Assembly: GCA_938041335.1 (NCBI GenBank)
Contig: CALIAF010000021.1
Location: 62,001 to 126,000, forward strand
Length of the DNA: 64,000 bases
Direction of reading: 5' to 3'
Origin: an uncultured Ulvibacter sp.
GTDB taxonomy: Bacteria; Bacteroidota; Bacteroidia; Flavobacteriales; Flavobacteriaceae
A model generated the notes under the pieces. The model saw nothing but the letters and a program-made list of their open reading frames with translations, was not told the DNA's origin and ran no database searches. This document shows positions 47,528 through 57,329 of the stretch, in pieces (position 1 is the first letter of the stretch; each line of letters opens with the position of its first letter). A program made the translations under genes and the position numbers.

Positions 47528-48526
47528 TTATAATGTGTTATAAAATCCTGGGGTTTCTGTTGTATTCTCTCCAGATCTAAAAGTAGTGGCAACAAATCCG
47601 TTGTGTATGGAGTATGCGCCGGTTTCTCCTTTTTTATTCATTGCGATATACCCCACTTGAAAATCTTTATAGTTCTTAGACTTGTTCACGATACGCATTA
47701 CGGCTTCTTTACAAGCTTCATCTGGTGTTTTCCCTTGTCGCATTAACTCGACTACTAAATAGCTCCCAACCGTTTTCAACACTTCTTCTCCAAGCCCTGT
47801 TGCGGTGCAAGCTCCAACTTCATTATCAACAAAAAGTCCTGACCCTATTACTGCAGAGTCTCCAACTCTACCTGCCATTTTAAAAGCAAGGCCGCTGGTG
47901 GTACAACCGCCAGAAATGGTTCCATCTTTGTCCATTGCTAACATTCCAATCGTGTCGTGATTTTCAATATTTATGATGGGCTTGTACTGTGCTGTTTTTT
48001 TCCAGTTTTCCCAGCCACTTCGCGATGCTTCGGTTAAAAGATTTTCTCTTTCAAAACCTTGAGAAACTGCAAATTCTTCTGCTCCTACTCCTGCTAATAT
48101 CACGTGTGGCGTGTCTTCCATGACCATCTTTGCAACGGCAATAGGATGCTTAATGTTTTCCATACAGAGCACAGCGCCATAGTTTCCATGTTCATTCATC
48201 ACACAAGCATCTAGTGTCACCCGACCTTCACGATCTGGCAATCCACCAATCCCTACAGATTGTCCCTCTGCGTTTGCCTCTTCTACCCCACATCCATCAA
48301 TAACCGCTTGCAGCGCACTCTTTCCTTCTTGTAAAGATTGCCAAGCCGCTGCGGTTGCATTTTTCACATCCCAAGTGGCAATTACTACTGGATATTGTTT
48401 GTCTGTTTGATCTTCAAGGGCAATTGCGGTTTTCTTGTCTGTGTCTGCACAAGCCACAAGTGTTGCTCCTAGTGTTGCACCAACACTACCTAATGCGGCA
48501 TTCTGAATAAACTTTCTTCTCTTCAT
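47528..48526 (-). CDS. N4-(beta-N-acetylglucosaminyl)-L-asparaginase (glycosylasparaginase)
   Basis: A 332-aa Ntn hydrolase with a Tat-like leader (MKRRKFIQNAALGSVGATLG, ending near LVACAD, so perhaps also a lipoprotein). The self-processing site is NHDTIGML with nucleophile Thr192; the substrate pocket motifs AGRVGDSAVIGSG and CTATGLGE follow. This family cuts the bond between GlcNAc and Asn in N-glycan remnants. It lies 29 bp before the sugar MFS gene and 17 bp after GH92, clearly in one operon. Confidence 0.93.
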   Translation of the reverse strand: MKRRKFIQNAALGSVGATLGATLVACADTDKKTAIALEDQTDKQYPVVIATWDVKNATAAAWQSLQEGKSALQAVIDGCGVEEANAEGQSVGIGGLPDREGRVTLDACVMNEHGNYGAVLCMENIKHPIAVAKMVMEDTPHVILAGVGAEEFAVSQGFERENLLTEASRSGWENWKKTAQYKPIINIENHDTIGMLAMDKDGTISGGCTTSGLAFKMAGRVGDSAVIGSGLFVDNEVGACTATGLGEEVLKTVGSYLVVELMRQGKTPDEACKEAVMRIVNKSKNYKDFQVGYIAMNKKGETGAYSIHNGFVATTFRSGENTTETPGFYNTL

Positions 48527-48543
48527 AATCTTTTATTTTATTG

Positions 48544-51474
48544 CTATTTAACCGAAATCTCATCAACAAATATCCACGCTTTACCATCGTGAGGATGTCC
48601 TAAATGCCATTTGGGTACGGGGCCCAAAGTTGTAGCAATCATTTTAATATATCTTACGGGTTTTGATGCTTGTTTAATGGTTACCGTTTTAATCGCAACG
48701 TCTTCATCCTTCTTGGTTGCATCAATTTTCTGGACTCCTAAAGAGGTATAATTCTTTCCGTCCTCGGAAACCCAAAATTCTACTTGGGTTGGGTAAAATA
48801 TCCAGCTACGTTGATCTTGTAAAAAATTAGTTTCAATACGTTGTACCTTTCTAACAGTTCCTAAATCTAAAACGACATCCACATTTTTATTACTGTAGCC
48901 TTGCCAAGCCCCTGTCCTAAAATCTTTGGCGCCTCTTATCCCGTCTATAAGCGCATCATTCCCTCCTGCGTTATATTCGTTTGCAAACTCCGTGTTTAGT
49001 TGTAAGCTAAGATTTGGATCAATCTTATAAAATTTTGTTTCTAGCACTTTGCTTTTATTGTCACCCTTTTTTGCATAGGTTTTTAGTGTTGACGCTTCTT
49101 GTAAGGAGAAAGGCGTATCGTATTTTTTAAACGGAGTTTCGTTTATCGCATAGAAAATTTCAGAAGTTGGCTCAGCAACAGCAAGAGATATGGTAGTGCT
49201 ATTTTTAAAAGCCACTTCACCTTCTGCAATAAAAGGGGCTAATAATATAGTATGATCTTCAATACTCGTTTTTGGTGCTACACCTTCTTTTGTCCCCCAG
49301 TCTGTAGGTTGGTCTGTCATCTCAAAATGGAGTGCACCGCCATTTGCAATTGTCGAGTGATTGATGTAGGTTTTGTTTAGTGGCTTGCCATTTATTGAAG
49401 CAGATTTAATGTATTTATTCACTTCAGAAATATTACTTGCCGTAATCACAAACTTCTTACCGTTTTCTAAATTAATGGTTGCTTTCTCAAACAATGGCGC
49501 CCCAATAATATATTGATTACTACCCGGTGTTACAGGATAAAAACCAAGGGAACTAAAAACATACCATGCACTCATCTGACCGCAATCTTCATTGCCCGAA
49601 ATACCGTCGGGTTCATTGGTATATAGTTCTGTTAAAATTTGTCGTACTAACTTTTGTGTTTTTGCCGGCTTATTCACAAAATTGTAGAGATACGCCATAT
49701 GATGGCTAGGCTCATTGCCATGAGCGTATTGGCCAATTAGGCCTGTAATATCTGCTTGATCTCTTCCTGAAGTTTTAGCCTCAGCACTGAATAAATTATC
49801 TAAATGTTTCTCTAGTTTTATTTTACCTCCCATCATTTCTGTCAAACCAGAAATATCTTGCGGCGCGTATAGGCTGTATTGCCATGCATTAGCTTCAGTA
49901 TAATTAAAGTTTACTTCGTAGGGATCAAAAGGGCCAAACCATGTATTATTAAAACGCCCTTGCATAAAACCTGTGGCTGGATTAAAGACATTTTTGTAAT
50001 ACTGAGCTCTTTCAGAAAAAAGCTGATAGTCTTCTGTTTTATTCATCGCCTTTGCCATCTGTGCAATGGTCCAATCATCATAGGCATATTCTAGCGTTTT
50101 AGAGACACTCTCACTTTCTTCTTCCATAGGGATAAAACCTTGGCTTTTATACGCCTTAAGCCCTAATTTATCTTGCATTGCACTATGTTTCATTGCTTTA
50201 AAAGCAAGCTCTGCATCATAGCCAGTTATGCCTTTAAGGTATGCATCTGCAATTACTGGAACCCCATGATAGCCTATCATACATCCCGTATAATTAGCCG
50301 ATAAATCCCAGATAGGAATAGTGCCTCCTTCTTGATATTTTGCCAACATTGTATTTATAAAATCGTTGGTTCTTTCTTGCTCGATTATTGTATATAAAGG
50401 ATGTGCGGCTCGATAGGTATCCCACAATGAAAACACAGTATAATAATCAAAGTCTTTTGTTTGGTGAATCTCTAAATCCATCCCACGATAACGACCATCT
50501 ACATCTTGATATAAGTTGGGCGCAATCATCGTATGGTAAAGAGCAGAATAAAAAATGTGTTTGTTGTTTTCTGAAGGGTCCTCCACTACTATTTTACTGA
50601 GTTGGTGTTCCCATTTAAGTGTGGCTTCCTTGCGAAGTTGCTTGAATGTTTTGCCCGCTATTTCGATTTCTCTATTTCTTTTTGCGCCATCTATATCCAC
50701 TGCAGAAATACCAACAGAAACATACACCGGTTCATTATTTGGATTAATAAAACGCAATGCTATCTTCTGTGCTCCTTTTGCCCCAGTCTCTGATGGGGAT
50801 TGCAACATGTCGCTAAATGGATGTGAAGTCTTTATATTAAAAAATAAACGTTGATCTGTTGCCCAAGCTTCACTAAAACGAAACCCTTGTATTTCTGTTT
50901 CTGAAATTACATCTATCTGCGCGTCTAGCACTTTATCGCGATGTATTAAATCTACAATAGCTACTTGATTCTCTGCACTAGGAAAATGATATTCATGCAT
51001 TCCTGCTCTTTCTGTAACCGTAAGTGCAACATCAATATCTGTATCATCTAAATGTACTTTATAAAAACCTGGCGAAGCGTCTTCCTGTTCATGAGAAAAC
51101 AAACTACCGTATCCTTTGTTGCCATCTGCACCATTATTAAAGTTGACCTCATTGGTAGGCATTATTAAAATATCTCCATAATCACTTACTCCCGTTCCAC
51201 TTAAATGTGTGTGGCTAAAGCCGTAGATATAATCATCACTATAATGATACCCACTGCAACCATCCCATCCATCTAATCTAGTATCTGGGCTTAACTGCAT
51301 CATCCCAAAAGGCATGGTAGCTCCAGGATAGGTATGACCGTGACCACCTGTGCCTACGAAAGTGTTCACATAACTTGTTAAGGTTTTGCTAGATATTGAG
51401 GCACTTTGTCTTTCTAAGTCTTTACAGGAAATAAATACAGTTAAAAAGCAAATAACAACTGTGATGTTTTTCAT
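48544..51474 (-). CDS. GH92 alpha-mannosidase lipoprotein
   Basis: A 976-aa lipoprotein (MKNITVVICFLTVFISC, lipidated C17). Residues 30-about 740 form the GH92 catalytic unit with GGHGHTYPGATMPFGMMQLSPD, YGFSHTHLSGTG and GNEDCGQMSAWYVFSSLGFYPV; GH92 enzymes are calcium-dependent exo-mannosidases (alpha-1,2, 1,3, 1,4 or 1,6). A small chitobiase-like beta domain (about 745-825) and a discoidin (F5/8 type C) carbohydrate-binding domain (about 830-976) follow. It heads the operon with glycosylasparaginase and the sugar MFS and is divergent from a histidine kinase gene 84 bp away. Confidence 0.93.
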   Translation of the reverse strand: MKNITVVICFLTVFISCKDLERQSASISSKTLTSYVNTFVGTGGHGHTYPGATMPFGMMQLSPDTRLDGWDGCSGYHYSDDYIYGFSHTHLSGTGVSDYGDILIMPTNEVNFNNGADGNKGYGSLFSHEQEDASPGFYKVHLDDTDIDVALTVTERAGMHEYHFPSAENQVAIVDLIHRDKVLDAQIDVISETEIQGFRFSEAWATDQRLFFNIKTSHPFSDMLQSPSETGAKGAQKIALRFINPNNEPVYVSVGISAVDIDGAKRNREIEIAGKTFKQLRKEATLKWEHQLSKIVVEDPSENNKHIFYSALYHTMIAPNLYQDVDGRYRGMDLEIHQTKDFDYYTVFSLWDTYRAAHPLYTIIEQERTNDFINTMLAKYQEGGTIPIWDLSANYTGCMIGYHGVPVIADAYLKGITGYDAELAFKAMKHSAMQDKLGLKAYKSQGFIPMEEESESVSKTLEYAYDDWTIAQMAKAMNKTEDYQLFSERAQYYKNVFNPATGFMQGRFNNTWFGPFDPYEVNFNYTEANAWQYSLYAPQDISGLTEMMGGKIKLEKHLDNLFSAEAKTSGRDQADITGLIGQYAHGNEPSHHMAYLYNFVNKPAKTQKLVRQILTELYTNEPDGISGNEDCGQMSAWYVFSSLGFYPVTPGSNQYIIGAPLFEKATINLENGKKFVITASNISEVNKYIKSASINGKPLNKTYINHSTIANGGALHFEMTDQPTDWGTKEGVAPKTSIEDHTILLAPFIAEGEVAFKNSTTISLAVAEPTSEIFYAINETPFKKYDTPFSLQEASTLKTYAKKGDNKSKVLETKFYKIDPNLSLQLNTEFANEYNAGGNDALIDGIRGAKDFRTGAWQGYSNKNVDVVLDLGTVRKVQRIETNFLQDQRSWIFYPTQVEFWVSEDGKNYTSLGVQKIDATKKDEDVAIKTVTIKQASKPVRYIKMIATTLGPVPKWHLGHPHDGKAWIFVDEISVK

Positions 51475-51558
51475 TGGTGGTTTTTAATGGAGCGAAAAGA
51501 TACGAAAAGGGGTTAAGAATGTTTAATACACATTAAAAATATTACGCTATCTTTATTT

Positions 51559-53553
51559 ATGATTTGTACTTCACGAAACGACTCTCAAAAAAAAAAGTTA
51601 TTCCAAAGTAAGAGGTGGCTACCCGTATTGTTTTGTTTCCTTTTTGTGCAATTCGTTCTAGCACAAGAAATTCATCAGAAAACAATAGATTCAATCTTTA
51701 AGGTTTCAGAAACATTAGGGACTCCAAAAGAGAAGGTAGACTATTTAAGCGGTCTAACTAGTAATGCCAGATATGCGAACTATACTTTAGCATATATAAA
51801 AAGGTCCGAAGAAATTTCAAGTAAATTTAAATCTGACGATCTTTTTTCTACTACCTACTATTATTATGCGAACTACTATTACTATAATTCAAAACTTGAT
51901 TCTTCATTATATTATATCGAGAAGACTACACTTTTTATAGATGATGAAAAACAGCCCTTGCTGCGTGCTTTTTTAAAAGCTACCGAGGCAGGAATATTTG
52001 AACGTCAAGGAAATAATGCACAATCCATTGCAACCATTTTAGAATCTAAAGTGCTCCTTGACAAAGTGGATACTTTAGACTTAAATGATGTTGAGAAAGT
52101 GAGGTATAAAACGTTGGCTTTGTCTTCTATAAACTCTTTAGCAAATTATTATAATAAAATAGAAGCATACGATAAAGCGGTGAGCTATTATGATCAAGGA
52201 TACCGATTAAGTTTACAAAATAAATCATCTATTCATGCTGGAATTTTTATTACCAATAAAGGGGATTTATTTCTCAACACTAAAGAGTACACGAAGTCGC
52301 TCGAGGCTTTTGAAGAAGGAAAAAAACTAAAAATTGAAGGTAATGCTCCTCAAAGACTTATCGTAAACTCAGACCTTAATTTAGGCATTGCTCACACCCA
52401 TTTAGGGAACTATGAAAAAGCATCCCAAATATTAACGAGAACAGTGGCTTATTATAAAGACTCAAAAATATCCACGAAGCTTTCAGAAAGTCTTTTTTAT
52501 AGGGGTGATTTACATCTTAAAACCAAAGCATATAGCAAGGCGATTCTTGATTGCAATGAAGCAAAAATACTCGCGGAAAAAGATAAAAATCTTGATATCG
52601 TTTCGAAGTCTTGTAACTGTCTTTTTGAAGCATACAACGCTACAGGAGATGCTAAAAATGCTCTAGTAAATTACCAACGTCATGTTGCAGCCAAAGACTC
52701 TATTTTTAATGAGAAAAACATAAAAAATCAAACAGAGCAAGAGTTACAATACGAGTTTAATAAAACGCAAGAATTGAAAAATGCTGAGATAAAAGCGAAA
52801 GAAAATGAATCTAAATTATACTCGATACTTGCTATTATTGGCTTTATTTTTGCCTCTTTTTTAAGTTTTTTCTTTTATAAAAACAGAAAGAAAAACCAAT
52901 TACTAGCGAAGCAAAAAAAGCTTTTAGAAGCTACTGTAGATGAGAAGAATATTTTACTTAGAGAAACGCATCATCGTGTAAAAAATAGTTTTCAAATGGT
53001 GTCTTCCCTACTTTTTATACAGAGTGAAACCGCTCAAAACAAAGAAGCAAAGCTTGCTATTAAAGAAGCTCAAAATCGAGTGCGATCTATGGTGTTGATA
53101 CATCAAAAACTGTATAGCAAAGATCAACTGGTTGGTATAGATTCTAGAGAATACATAGAAGACTTTACAATGGATGTTATAGAAAGTAATCAGTTTGAGA
53201 ACCGCAAACTAAAATACAAAGTGACTTCAGAAAACCATGTGCTCTCTATAGAAACTATCACACCATTAGGATTAATACTAAATGAGCTCATTACAAATGT
53301 TCTAAAACACGCATTTAAACCAGTAAATGATGCCAGTTTATTGGAGATACTATTTTACAAAGCACAAGATGAACTCGTACTAGAAGTCATTGATAATGGT
53401 ATTGGGATGCCAGATTCAATAAAAGAATCTTCATTTGGACTTGAACTCATTGATGCGCTTTCGCAAAAATTAAAAGCAACCCTTTCTCATCAACCCAATA
53501 CACCTAATGGTACTATTGTAAAATTAACTATGAAACGATTTGAGATACTGTAA
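51559..53553 (+). CDS. TPR-containing sensor histidine kinase (HisKA_2)
   Basis: A 664-aa membrane sensor. It has an N-terminal signal sequence (WLPVLFCFLFVQFVLAQ), a periplasmic TPR region (about 60-400), one membrane helix (about 425-448), then a HisKA_2 domain RETHHRVKNSFQMVSSLLFIQS with phosphoacceptor H471 or H472, and an HATPase domain (NELITNVLKHAF, VIDNGIGMPDSIKESSFGLELI). The LytTR regulator gene follows after 102 bp and is the likely partner. It lies back to back with the GH92 operon. Confidence 0.9.
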   Translation: MICTSRNDSQKKKLFQSKRWLPVLFCFLFVQFVLAQEIHQKTIDSIFKVSETLGTPKEKVDYLSGLTSNARYANYTLAYIKRSEEISSKFKSDDLFSTTYYYYANYYYYNSKLDSSLYYIEKTTLFIDDEKQPLLRAFLKATEAGIFERQGNNAQSIATILESKVLLDKVDTLDLNDVEKVRYKTLALSSINSLANYYNKIEAYDKAVSYYDQGYRLSLQNKSSIHAGIFITNKGDLFLNTKEYTKSLEAFEEGKKLKIEGNAPQRLIVNSDLNLGIAHTHLGNYEKASQILTRTVAYYKDSKISTKLSESLFYRGDLHLKTKAYSKAILDCNEAKILAEKDKNLDIVSKSCNCLFEAYNATGDAKNALVNYQRHVAAKDSIFNEKNIKNQTEQELQYEFNKTQELKNAEIKAKENESKLYSILAIIGFIFASFLSFFFYKNRKKNQLLAKQKKLLEATVDEKNILLRETHHRVKNSFQMVSSLLFIQSETAQNKEAKLAIKEAQNRVRSMVLIHQKLYSKDQLVGIDSREYIEDFTMDVIESNQFENRKLKYKVTSENHVLSIETITPLGLILNELITNVLKHAFKPVNDASLLEILFYKAQDELVLEVIDNGIGMPDSIKESSFGLELIDALSQKLKATLSHQPNTPNGTIVKLTMKRFEIL

Positions 53554-53655
53554 GTAAAAAATAATGCCTTGTTCACTATAAATACCGTGCGTTAACTAAA
53601 ATTTTTAGGACAACACGCAGAATATGTTTAGCTTGTTTCTTGAAATACAAAATAA

Positions 53656-54339
53656 TTGAAAGACCTTAAAATTTATATCGTTGAAGATGAACCGCTCATT
53701 TTAATGAACCTTAAAATGGTATTTAAAAAGCACGGTATTGAAGTAGTAGGTAGCAGTGATGAATATGAGGAAGCTGTAAAAGAAATTGAAACTTTAAAAC
53801 CTACATTAGTCTTGCTTGACATCCAATTGGATAGTAAAAAAGATGGGGTTGATATCGCAGTAAAACTGGAAGGAGAAGCAGTACCATATCTATTTTTAAC
53901 CTCTCAAACAGACCCTGTAACCCTCTCAAGAGTCAAACAAACAAACCCTTTGGGGTATGTGGTCAAACCTTTTACCGAGGCAGGGTTACTAAGTAATATA
54001 GAATTAGCTTGGCACACTATCGTTTCAGAAAAAGAAGTCATTTCTATAAAAAGTGACGGTAAAAAAATACAACTAGATCAAGCAAAAATACTCTACTTGA
54101 GGGCTTTTGACAATTACTGCTATATCGTAACTTCAACGGGAGAATACCTAATTCCTCATACCTTAAAGAAGACTTCTGAAATGTTAAACCCAAAACATTT
54201 TTTTCAATGTCACAGATCGTATTGGGTAAATCTTAGGAAAATTGTTTCTGTTTCTTCCGAAAAAGTACAAGTAGATAGAGTCGAAATTCCATTAGGATAT
54301 TCCCGCAAAGTAGCACTCAACACTATTTTGAGAAAATAG
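53656..54339 (+). CDS. LytTR-family response regulator
   Basis: A 227-aa two-domain regulator: receiver domain (1-about 120; IYIVEDEPLIL, phosphoacceptor D55 in LLDIQLD, K in GYVVKPF) and a LytTR DNA-binding domain (about 130-227; YLRAFDNYCYIVTSTGEYL, HFFQCHRSYWVN). The start codon is TTG: a stop codon lies directly before it and the receiver domain needs this start. Follows the TPR kinase. Target genes unknown; the divergent N-glycan operon is a candidate. Confidence 0.92.
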   Translation: MKDLKIYIVEDEPLILMNLKMVFKKHGIEVVGSSDEYEEAVKEIETLKPTLVLLDIQLDSKKDGVDIAVKLEGEAVPYLFLTSQTDPVTLSRVKQTNPLGYVVKPFTEAGLLSNIELAWHTIVSEKEVISIKSDGKKIQLDQAKILYLRAFDNYCYIVTSTGEYLIPHTLKKTSEMLNPKHFFQCHRSYWVNLRKIVSVSSEKVQVDRVEIPLGYSRKVALNTILRK

Positions 54340-54430
54340 AGATAAAGACTTAAAAGTAGTATTCTATTATTCTCCTAGTTTGAAAGAAAAAATGGCCTCA
54401 AGAATGTTTATAAAACATCTGGGGCAAACA

Positions 54431-54460
54431 AAAGACCGCATCGTGGGGATTGCGGTCTTT
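54431..54460 (+). terminator. Terminator after the LytTR regulator
   Basis: Perfect 10-bp stem AAAGACCGCA/TGCGGTCTTT with a 10-nt loop, followed by TTCTTTT on the plus strand. On the minus strand it can also end cphA. Confidence 0.8.
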
Positions 54461-54487
54461 TTCTTTTACTCAATAGTTCAGAAATTA

Positions 54488-57130
54488 TTACTCTGCAAAA
54501 ATCTTTTCGCCACTAGCTTCCTGCTCTTTAAACTTTTGAACTAAGGCCAAAGCGTCTGGTACCACATCACTACATAGTATAATAAGCGACCCTTTTTTGG
54601 CAGTATTTACCGCGTGCGTAATCGCTTCTTTCTCACTAGGTATTACGGTAGTTTTAATTTTTGGATGGTTCTTTTTTATACCATCTTCAAGCATTTTTAT
54701 GAGCTCTGCTTCGGTTTTACCTCTTAATCTTTTATCCTGACGAATAATAATCTCATCTGCCATTTCCGCAGCAATAGCGCCTATCATATTATTGTCTTCT
54801 TCTCGCCTATCGCCTATTCCTGCGATAATGCACACTCTGTGTGTTGCATCTAGTTTGTCTGAAAACTTTTTTAGTGCTCTCATTCCTGCAGGGTTGTGCG
54901 CATAATCTAAGAGAATGCTAAAATTTTCAAACTCAAAGAGATTGAGTCTGCCCGGAGTTTGAGCTGCACTTGGTATAAAAGTCTCCAGCGCCATTTTCAT
55001 ATCTTCTATATGAATACCGTGCACATGTGCTACAATAACAGCAGCGAGCACATTCTGGATCATAAAATCTGCCTTCCCGCCATAAGTAAGCGGAATGTGT
55101 TCTGCCTTCATTACACGCATTTTCCATTCCCCTTTACAAATAGTTACATAGCCGTTTTCATAGACCGCAGTAATACCACCTTTACGTTGCATGGCTTTTA
55201 TATGGGTATTATTTTCATCCATAGAAAATAAGGCCACGTTGCAATTTAGATTGCGACGCATGTCATATACTAACTCGTCATCTGCGTTTAAAATAGCCGT
55301 CCCGTCTGGTAATACCGTTTCTGGCACCACTCCTTTTACACGAGCTAATTGCTCTATGGTATGTATGCCTTTTAATCCTAGGTGATCTGCTGCTACGTTA
55401 GTTACTACAGCTACATCACAGTTTTTAAACCCAAGTCCTGCGCGTAATAGCCCTCCACGAGCACATTCTAACACAGCAAAATTTACGGTAGGATCTCTTA
55501 ATACAAATTCTGCGCTTGCGGGTCCTGTGCAATCTCCGGTCATTAATAATCTGTTCTGAATATATACCCCATCACTTGTTGTATATCCTACTCGATACCC
55601 TTTCATTTTTGCCATGTGGGCAATCAGTCTGCTGGTTGTTGTTTTACCATTAGTTCCTGTAATTGCAGTAATTGGTATTCGTCCTGTGTCTCCTTGCTTC
55701 GGAAATAACTTATCTATTACTGGTGCTGCTACGTTGCGTGGTAATCCCGTTGTAGGTGCCAAGTGCATTCTAAAACCTGGTCCTGCGTTTACTTCTAGTA
55801 CGGCACCGCCAGTTTCAGACAATGGTTTTGAGATATCTGTTGTCATGATATCTATACCACAAATATCAAGGTCTATTATTTTTGATATGCGCTCCACCAT
55901 AGAAACATTAGCAGGATGCACGATGTCTGTAATATCTTCTGCCGTACCTCCAGTACTTAGGTTTGCTGTATCTTTTAATATAAGTCTTTCGCCCTTTGCA
56001 ATTACAGAGTCTACAGTGTATCCTGCATCTTTAATAATGGTTTGAGTAAGCTCGTTGATTGTAATCTGTGTAAGCACCTCTTCATGACCATAGCCACGTC
56101 TTGGGTCTTTATTTACCTCCTCTACTAGTTCTTGAATGGTAGATTTTCCATCTCCAATAACGTGTGCGGGTGTTCTTATTGCTGCCGCGACTAAAACGTT
56201 ATTAATTACTAGTAATCTATAATCATCACCTGTGATAAATTTTTCTACGATAATGGCTCCGCTTTTAGAGCTCTCTTTTGCGTGATTAAAAGCTTCTAAC
56301 GCGTGCTCATAATCGTTAATATCCACCGTAATACCGCGTCCGTGATTTCCGTCAACGGGTTTAATTACTAACGGAAAACCAACATAACTACAGGCATCTT
56401 TTAGACTTCGTTCGCGTCTTATGATATCTCCACGAGGTACTTCTACCTCAGCTTGTTCTAACAAATATTTAGTGTCTTCTTTATCACAGGCAAGCTCTAC
56501 CCCAATACTTGACGTTTCTGAGGTTACTGTTGCTTGTATTCTTTTTTGATTTGCGCCATATCCCAATTGGCATAAAGAGTATTTATTTAGCCTAATCCAA
56601 GGGATTCCTCTACTTGCTGCTTCTTCTACAATACTACCCGTACTAGGCCCTAAACGAGAAGATTCACGAAGCTCACGCATTTCTTGAATATCTGGTTCAA
56701 GATCATACGTTTTATCTGCAATTAATGCTTCACAAATAGCTACAGATGCTTTTGCGGCAAATCGCCCTACACTTTCTTCCATATATGAAAAAACGACATT
56801 ATACACTCCATGCTCTCCATAATCTCGGGTTCTCCCAAAACCAGTATCCATACCTGCAAGTGTTTGTATTTCTAGGGCAATGTGCTCAATGATGTGTCCC
56901 ATCCAAGTACCTTCATCAACTCTTTGAAAAAAGCCCCCTGGTGTACCCACACTACAGCGATGGCTGTGCATGGTAGGAAACATTTTTTGTAATCGATCTG
57001 AAAACCCAGGGATTTTATCTGAAGGCAACTCCTCCATTTCCTCTAGATCGAGTACCATTACGATTAATTTATGTCTTCTAACTGACCAATAATTAGGTCC
57101 CCTCATTGCGTTGATTTCGCGTATTTTCAT
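54488..57130 (-). CDS. cphA: Cyanophycin synthetase CphA
   Basis: An 880-aa ATP-dependent ligase that builds the aspartate-arginine polymer. Order: N-terminal domain (1-about 160), ATP-grasp domain (about 215-475; FPLVIKPVDGNHGRGITVDI, EVNAGPGFRMHLAPT), then a Mur-ligase-like domain (about 490-880) with Walker loop TGTNGKTTTSRL and LDYAHNPAGMRAL. Length matches CphA1. The cphB cyanophycinase is divergently placed 199 bp away and an isoaspartyl peptidase follows. The product is inferred from family, not shown. Confidence 0.95.
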   Translation of the reverse strand: MKIREINAMRGPNYWSVRRHKLIVMVLDLEEMEELPSDKIPGFSDRLQKMFPTMHSHRCSVGTPGGFFQRVDEGTWMGHIIEHIALEIQTLAGMDTGFGRTRDYGEHGVYNVVFSYMEESVGRFAAKASVAICEALIADKTYDLEPDIQEMRELRESSRLGPSTGSIVEEAASRGIPWIRLNKYSLCQLGYGANQKRIQATVTSETSSIGVELACDKEDTKYLLEQAEVEVPRGDIIRRERSLKDACSYVGFPLVIKPVDGNHGRGITVDINDYEHALEAFNHAKESSKSGAIIVEKFITGDDYRLLVINNVLVAAAIRTPAHVIGDGKSTIQELVEEVNKDPRRGYGHEEVLTQITINELTQTIIKDAGYTVDSVIAKGERLILKDTANLSTGGTAEDITDIVHPANVSMVERISKIIDLDICGIDIMTTDISKPLSETGGAVLEVNAGPGFRMHLAPTTGLPRNVAAPVIDKLFPKQGDTGRIPITAITGTNGKTTTSRLIAHMAKMKGYRVGYTTSDGVYIQNRLLMTGDCTGPASAEFVLRDPTVNFAVLECARGGLLRAGLGFKNCDVAVVTNVAADHLGLKGIHTIEQLARVKGVVPETVLPDGTAILNADDELVYDMRRNLNCNVALFSMDENNTHIKAMQRKGGITAVYENGYVTICKGEWKMRVMKAEHIPLTYGGKADFMIQNVLAAVIVAHVHGIHIEDMKMALETFIPSAAQTPGRLNLFEFENFSILLDYAHNPAGMRALKKFSDKLDATHRVCIIAGIGDRREEDNNMIGAIAAEMADEIIIRQDKRLRGKTEAELIKMLEDGIKKNHPKIKTTVIPSEKEAITHAVNTAKKGSLIILCSDVVPDALALVQKFKEQEASGEKIFAE

Positions 57131-57293
57131 AGTGGATGGTTATGTGTGTTAATATCGTTTGACTGAGTTTTTAGTACTAATCGCCTTCTATTCTGACAGT
57201 TATCTAAAAAGAAGGGACATGTTCGCTGTTTTTCTATAAATCAATTCATTTTGAACAATCCATAAATATATCACTTTTGGATATTAATTGATG

Positions 57294-57301
57294 TATTTTT
57301 G
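57294..57301 (+). promoter_or_regulatory. -7 element of cphB
   Basis: TATTTTTG on the plus strand fits TAnnTTTG and lies 28 bp before the chosen ATG (57330). It falls inside the longer frame that starts at 57288, so that start is unlikely. The nearest TTTG is only 14 bp upstream. Confidence 0.5.
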
Positions 57302-57329
57302 CACATATATAATATTTCAGAAACAAAAA

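Noticed and set aside
57288-57329. Upstream in-frame ATG for cphB
   Set aside because: The -7 box TATTTTTG lies within this extension, so it would not be transcribed; the start at 57330 also matches the family N-terminus.
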